This document shows, piece by piece, positions 61,019 to 64,000 of a DNA stretch of 64,000 nucleotides. The translations under genes and the position numbers were made by a program. Below the pieces are notes generated by a model, which searched no databases, was not told the DNA's origin, and was given only the letters and a program-made list of their open reading frames with translations. Every line of letters starts with the position of its first letter. The first letter of the stretch is position 1. The DNA is from Chelatococcus sp. (lineage in GTDB: Bacteria > Pseudomonadota > Alphaproteobacteria > Rhizobiales > Beijerinckiaceae), in assembly GCA_003248805.1 (NCBI GenBank), contig QFQY01000005.1:124001-188000 (forward strand). Direction: 5' to 3'.

Positions 61019-61618
61019 TCACGGCCGCGCCTCCCGCGGCGGGTCGCTCGCGAGTGCCGCGTAGAGCAGGTGGTCGGCCCAGACGCCGTTGATCCTGAGA
61101 TAGGCGCGGGCGAGGCCCTCGCGCTGGAAACCGACGCGCTCCAGCAGCCGGCGCGAGGGCTCGTTGTTCGGCAGGCAGGCCGCCTCGACCCGGTGCAGCG
61201 CCAGCTCGGAAAAGGCGAAGCGCAGCGCGCCGCGCACGGCCTCGGTCATGTGTCCCTTGCCGGAATGGCGCTCGCCCATCCAGTAGCCCAGCGTACAGGC
61301 CTGCGCGACGCCGCGCCGGACCAGCCCGAGGGTGAGGCCCCCGAGCAGCGCCTCGTTGCGGGCATCCAGGATGAAGAGCGAATAGGCCTCGTCGCCGGCG
61401 ATTTCCCGGGCGGCGCGCTTGGCGCGCAGGCGGAAGGATGTCCGCGTCAGGTCGTCCTCGTTCCAGGACGGCTCCCAGGGCGTCAGGAAGGCGCGGCTCT
61501 CCATCCGCAGTACGGCCCACGCAGCGTAGTCGCCGAGCGCCGGCGGCCGCAGGACGAGGTTCTGCGTCCGGATCAGCGGGCGTGTCGCGGGCTCGCTCGG
61601 GAAGCGGAACAGCGCCAT
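61019..61618 (-). CDS. GNAT-family N-acetyltransferase, RimJ-like
   Basis: The 199-residue protein has IRTQNLVLRPPALGDYAAWA and LGYWMGERHSGKGHMTEAVR (acetyl-CoA loop GKGxMTEA), then HRVEAACLPNNEPSRRLLER and VGFQREG. This is the RimJ/RimL ribosomal-protein acetyltransferase pattern; the real target is unknown. The ATG at 61618 gives MALFRFPSEPATRP and lies 4 bases after the M16 gene stop, so the gene is probably translated in the same operon. Confidence 0.92.
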   Translation of the reverse strand: MALFRFPSEPATRPLIRTQNLVLRPPALGDYAAWAVLRMESRAFLTPWEPSWNEDDLTRTSFRLRAKRAAREIAGDEAYSLFILDARNEALLGGLTLGLVRRGVAQACTLGYWMGERHSGKGHMTEAVRGALRFAFSELALHRVEAACLPNNEPSRRLLERVGFQREGLARAYLRINGVWADHLLYAALASDPPREARP

Positions 61619-61622
61619 CGCG

Positions 61623-62966
61623 TCAGCTCGCGATGCGGGAGGCGTGGCGCAGCTCCTCCGCCGACGGCAGGCCCTGGACGGGGCCGACCGCCGCGAGGGT
61701 CGGCTGCTGACCGAGCAGGGTCCGGCCCGCCGTCCGCACATCTTCCAGCGTCACGGCGTCGAGCCGGGCCGCCAGCTCCTCGCGCGGAATGGCGCGGCCG
61801 AAGACGAGCACCTGGCGCGCCATCTGCTCGAGCTTGCCGCCGGGGCTCTCCAGCGAGGCGAGCAGCCCGACCTTCATCTGCGCCCGGGCGCGCGCGACCT
61901 CGACCTCGGTCACGTCCTCGACCGCCTGGCGCAGGCAGGAGAGCGCGACCTCGACCAGCTCGCCCGTATCCTCCGGCGCCGTGCCGGCGCCGATGCCGAA
62001 GACGCCGCAATCGGAAAACGGCCAGTGGAAGGCGTCGATGGCATAGGCCAGGCCGCGCTTCTCGCGCACCTCCTGGAACAGCCGCGAGGAGAGGCCGCCG
62101 CCCAGCACCGAGGAGAAGATCTGGAGCGGGTAATGCGCCCCGCCGGTGAAGGGCTGGCCGGGGAAGCCGAGCACGAGATGGAGCTGTTCCTCGTCGCTGC
62201 CGACCCGCGCCTCGCCGCCGGCATAGTGCCCGGCCTCGCGCCGGACCGCGCCGGTCGCGGGGGCCGGGGGCAGGGCCGCGAGATGGGTCTTCGCCAGCGC
62301 CACGAGCGCTTCGTGATCGACCGCGCCGGTGGCGGCGAGCACCATGTTGCCGGCGTGGTAATTGCGGCTGAGATAGGCGCGGATCGCCTCCGGCGTGAAG
62401 CCCTTCACCGTCTTCGCGGTGCCGAGGATCGGCCGGCCGAGCGGCTGGTCGGGGAAGGCGGCCTGCAGGAAGCGGTCGTAGACGAGATCGTCCGGCGTAT
62501 CCTGCACGGCGCTGATCTCCTGCAGGATGACGCCCTTCTCGCGCTTCAGCTCGTCCTCGGCGAAGCTCGACGCGGTCAGGATGTCGGCCAGGATGTCGAC
62601 CGCGAGCGGCAGGTCGGAGCCGAGCACGCGCGCGGTGTAGCAGGTGTATTCGACGCTGGTCGCGGCGTTGAGATCGCCGCCGACGCTCTCGATCTCCTCG
62701 GCGATCTGCAGGGCGCTGCGCCGCGCCGTGCCCTTGAAGGCCATGTGCTCGAGCAGATGGGCGAGCCCGTGCTCGCCGGGCAGCTCGTCGCGCGAGCCGG
62801 CGCCGATCCAGATGCCGAGCGAGACGGTCGCCGCATGCGGCATGTGCTGGGAGGCGATGCGCAGGCCGGACGGCAGCACCGTCAGCCCGACCGCGGGGTC
62901 GTGCCGGCCGCTCGCCTGCGCCGGGGCCAGGAGTTCGGCCGTCTCCGCCGGTCCCGCCACGATCAT
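61623..62966 (-). CDS. M16-family processing-peptidase-like zinc peptidase
   Basis: The 447-residue protein has the HLLEH zinc motif at H70, E73 and H74 in GLAHLLEHMAFKGTARRSAL, and EDELKREKGVILQEI for the distal Glu region. The C-terminal half has SSRLFQEVREKRGLAYAI. It closely resembles the bacterial homologues of the mitochondrial processing peptidase beta subunit, which sit beside thrC in many alphaproteobacteria. It differs from the 15573 peptidase and has no inactive partner nearby. Its start overlaps the thrC stop by four bases. Confidence 0.94.
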   Translation of the reverse strand: MIVAGPAETAELLAPAQASGRHDPAVGLTVLPSGLRIASQHMPHAATVSLGIWIGAGSRDELPGEHGLAHLLEHMAFKGTARRSALQIAEEIESVGGDLNAATSVEYTCYTARVLGSDLPLAVDILADILTASSFAEDELKREKGVILQEISAVQDTPDDLVYDRFLQAAFPDQPLGRPILGTAKTVKGFTPEAIRAYLSRNYHAGNMVLAATGAVDHEALVALAKTHLAALPPAPATGAVRREAGHYAGGEARVGSDEEQLHLVLGFPGQPFTGGAHYPLQIFSSVLGGGLSSRLFQEVREKRGLAYAIDAFHWPFSDCGVFGIGAGTAPEDTGELVEVALSCLRQAVEDVTEVEVARARAQMKVGLLASLESPGGKLEQMARQVLVFGRAIPREELAARLDAVTLEDVRTAGRTLLGQQPTLAAVGPVQGLPSAEELRHASRIAS

Positions 62967-64000
62967 GCCGCCGCCCCCCTGACGGCACGGGCATTGGCCC
63001 GCACGAAATCCTCGATGCGGCCGAGATCGTTCGGAAGCTCGGTCACGCGCTCCCTGCGCTCCATCAAATCGGCGAGGTGGGCCGGAAGCTTCGGCACGAC
63101 GCCGCTCGCCGCCTCGACCGCCATCGGGAATTTGGCGGGATGGGCGGTGGACAGCACGATCGTCGGCGTCGCCGGATCGACCGCCAGCCGCTTGCGGGCC
63201 GCGCCGACGCCGACCGCCGTATGCGGGTCCATCAGGTATCCGGCCGCGTTCCAGCTCGCCCTGATCTCGGCGGCGACGCCGGCCTCGTCGACGGCATGGG
63301 CCTCGAACTCGTCGCGGATCCGCGCGAGCGGCCCGGGCGCGATCTCGAAGCGGCCCGACTGCTGCAGCGACTGCATCAGCCGGCGCACCTCGGCGCCGTC
63401 CCGGCCATAGGCCTCGAACAGCAGCCGCTCGAAATTGGAGGAAATCTGGATGTCCATCGACGGCGATGTCGTCGCTGCGACGCCGCGCATCTCGTAGACG
63501 CCGCTCTCGAGCGTCCGGGTCAGGATGTCGTTGCTGTTGGTGCCGATCACGAAGCGCTCGACCGGCAGCCCCATGCGCTTGGCGACATAGCCGGCGAGCA
63601 CGTCGCCGAAATTGCCGGTCGGCACGGCGAAGGAGACCTTGCGGGCCGGCGCGCCGAGCGCCACGGCGGAGGTGAAGTAATAGACCGTCTGCGCCGCGAT
63701 GCGGGCCCAGTTGATCGAGTTCACGCCCGAGAGGCCGATCTCGTCGCGGAAGGCATGGTGGTTGAACATCGCCTTCACGAGGTTCTGGCAGTCGTCGAAC
63801 GTGCCCTCGACGGCGATGGCATGGACGTTCGGCGCATCCACCGTCGTCATCTGGCGCCGCTGCACGTCGGAGACGCGCCCCTGCGGGTAGAGGATGAAGA
63901 CGTCGACCCGGTCGAGTCCCTTGAAGGCGTCGATCGCCGCCCCGCCCGTGTCGCCCGAGGTCGCGCCGACGATGGTCGCGCGCTCGCCTCGCAGCGCCAG
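62963..64000 (-). CDS. thrC: threonine synthase, C-terminal part (5' end outside window)
   Basis: The visible 345 residues lack the start and the PLP lysine, which lie beyond the right edge. The visible part begins near ATSGDTGGAAIDAFKGL, the glycine-rich PLP-phosphate loop, and has ILYPQGRVSDVQRRQMTTV, AVEGTFDDCQNLVKAM, NSINWARIAAQTVYYF and FAVPTGNFGDVLAGYVAKRM, all typical of ThrC. It converts O-phosphohomoserine to threonine, the step after thrB seen at 50.9 kb. The stop overlaps the M16 peptidase start by four bases. Confidence 0.95.
   Translation of the reverse strand: MALRGERATIVGATSGDTGGAAIDAFKGLDRVDVFILYPQGRVSDVQRRQMTTVDAPNVHAIAVEGTFDDCQNLVKAMFNHHAFRDEIGLSGVNSINWARIAAQTVYYFTSAVALGAPARKVSFAVPTGNFGDVLAGYVAKRMGLPVERFVIGTNSNDILTRTLESGVYEMRGVAATTSPSMDIQISSNFERLLFEAYGRDGAEVRRLMQSLQQSGRFEIAPGPLARIRDEFEAHAVDEAGVAAEIRASWNAAGYLMDPHTAVGVGAARKRLAVDPATPTIVLSTAHPAKFPMAVEAASGVVPKLPAHLADLMERRERVTELPNDLGRIEDFVRANARAVRGAAA

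Overview
The window is a high-GC chromosome segment with dense coding. Gene content and order point to an alphaproteobacterium of the order Hyphomicrobiales (Rhizobiales): CheY, DUF1127, DUF2093, DUF4170 and DUF937 proteins, a plant-type glutamate-cysteine ligase, an ispH-thrB-rnhA cluster, a lipid A/Kdo operon with DUF374 and DUF4170 genes, and dispersed palindromic intergenic repeats typical of that order. A Bosea-like organism is plausible, but that is inference from general protein resemblance. No rRNA, tRNA, CRISPR array, prophage or transposase was seen.

Layout. 1-3.9 kb holds fatty-acid beta-oxidation: the end of an acyl-CoA dehydrogenase, a thiolase and a fadB-like fusion gene broken by a frameshift. 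4.5-11 kb holds a membrane-tethered wHTH/TPR protein, a degenerate EAL protein, a HAD hydrolase, CheY, a MaoC hydratase and ribF. 11.3-21.5 kb holds ileS-lspA, a secreted protein, an active/inactive M16 peptidase pair, pgi and mutL. 21.5-22.7 kb is a two-gene accessory unit on the minus strand: a candidate HNH-type toxin with the GNPxGGQWT motif and a DUF2019 protein, probably toxin and immunity. 22.9-30.1 kb holds a GFA protein, a diguanylate cyclase, rsmD, an RluB-type pseudouridine synthase with very long Arg/Gly-rich ends, tadA, and a TauE exporter divergent from an ArsR regulator around a perfect palindrome.

30-33.4 kb is a minus-strand run: vapB-vapC, a dehalogenase-like alpha/beta hydrolase broken by a 7-bp tandem duplication, a type II haloacid-dehalogenase-like HAD protein and a patatin. 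A perfect 13-bp inverted repeat lies upstream of vapB. 33.4-38 kb holds purD, xseA, a dienelactone-hydrolase-family protein lacking its nucleophile, and DUF2093. 37.8-42.1 kb is the cell-envelope operon cysQ-like/DUF4170/DUF374 acyltransferase/waaA/lpxK. 42.3-48.7 kb holds a DUF6101-like gene, ubiA, an exported protein, rsmE, gshA, an orphan Flp pilin and a LysR/DUF1127 divergent pair. 48.7-64 kb holds DUF937, ispH-thrB-rnhA, a glycosyltransferase, an LLM oxidoreductase, GNAT proteins, a peroxiredoxin, a DsbD-domain protein, YqgE, a large GGDEF/EAL protein with degenerate GGDEF, and an M16 peptidase overlapping the end of thrC (cut by the window edge).

The most unusual points are two different frameshift lesions, the candidate toxin-immunity pair, three regulatory palindromes, five copies of one palindromic intergenic repeat, and several proteins that keep a fold but lack catalytic residues. 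Start codons were chosen from ribosome-binding sites and protein-family N-termini. Many long open frames antisense to real genes are composition artefacts and were left out.
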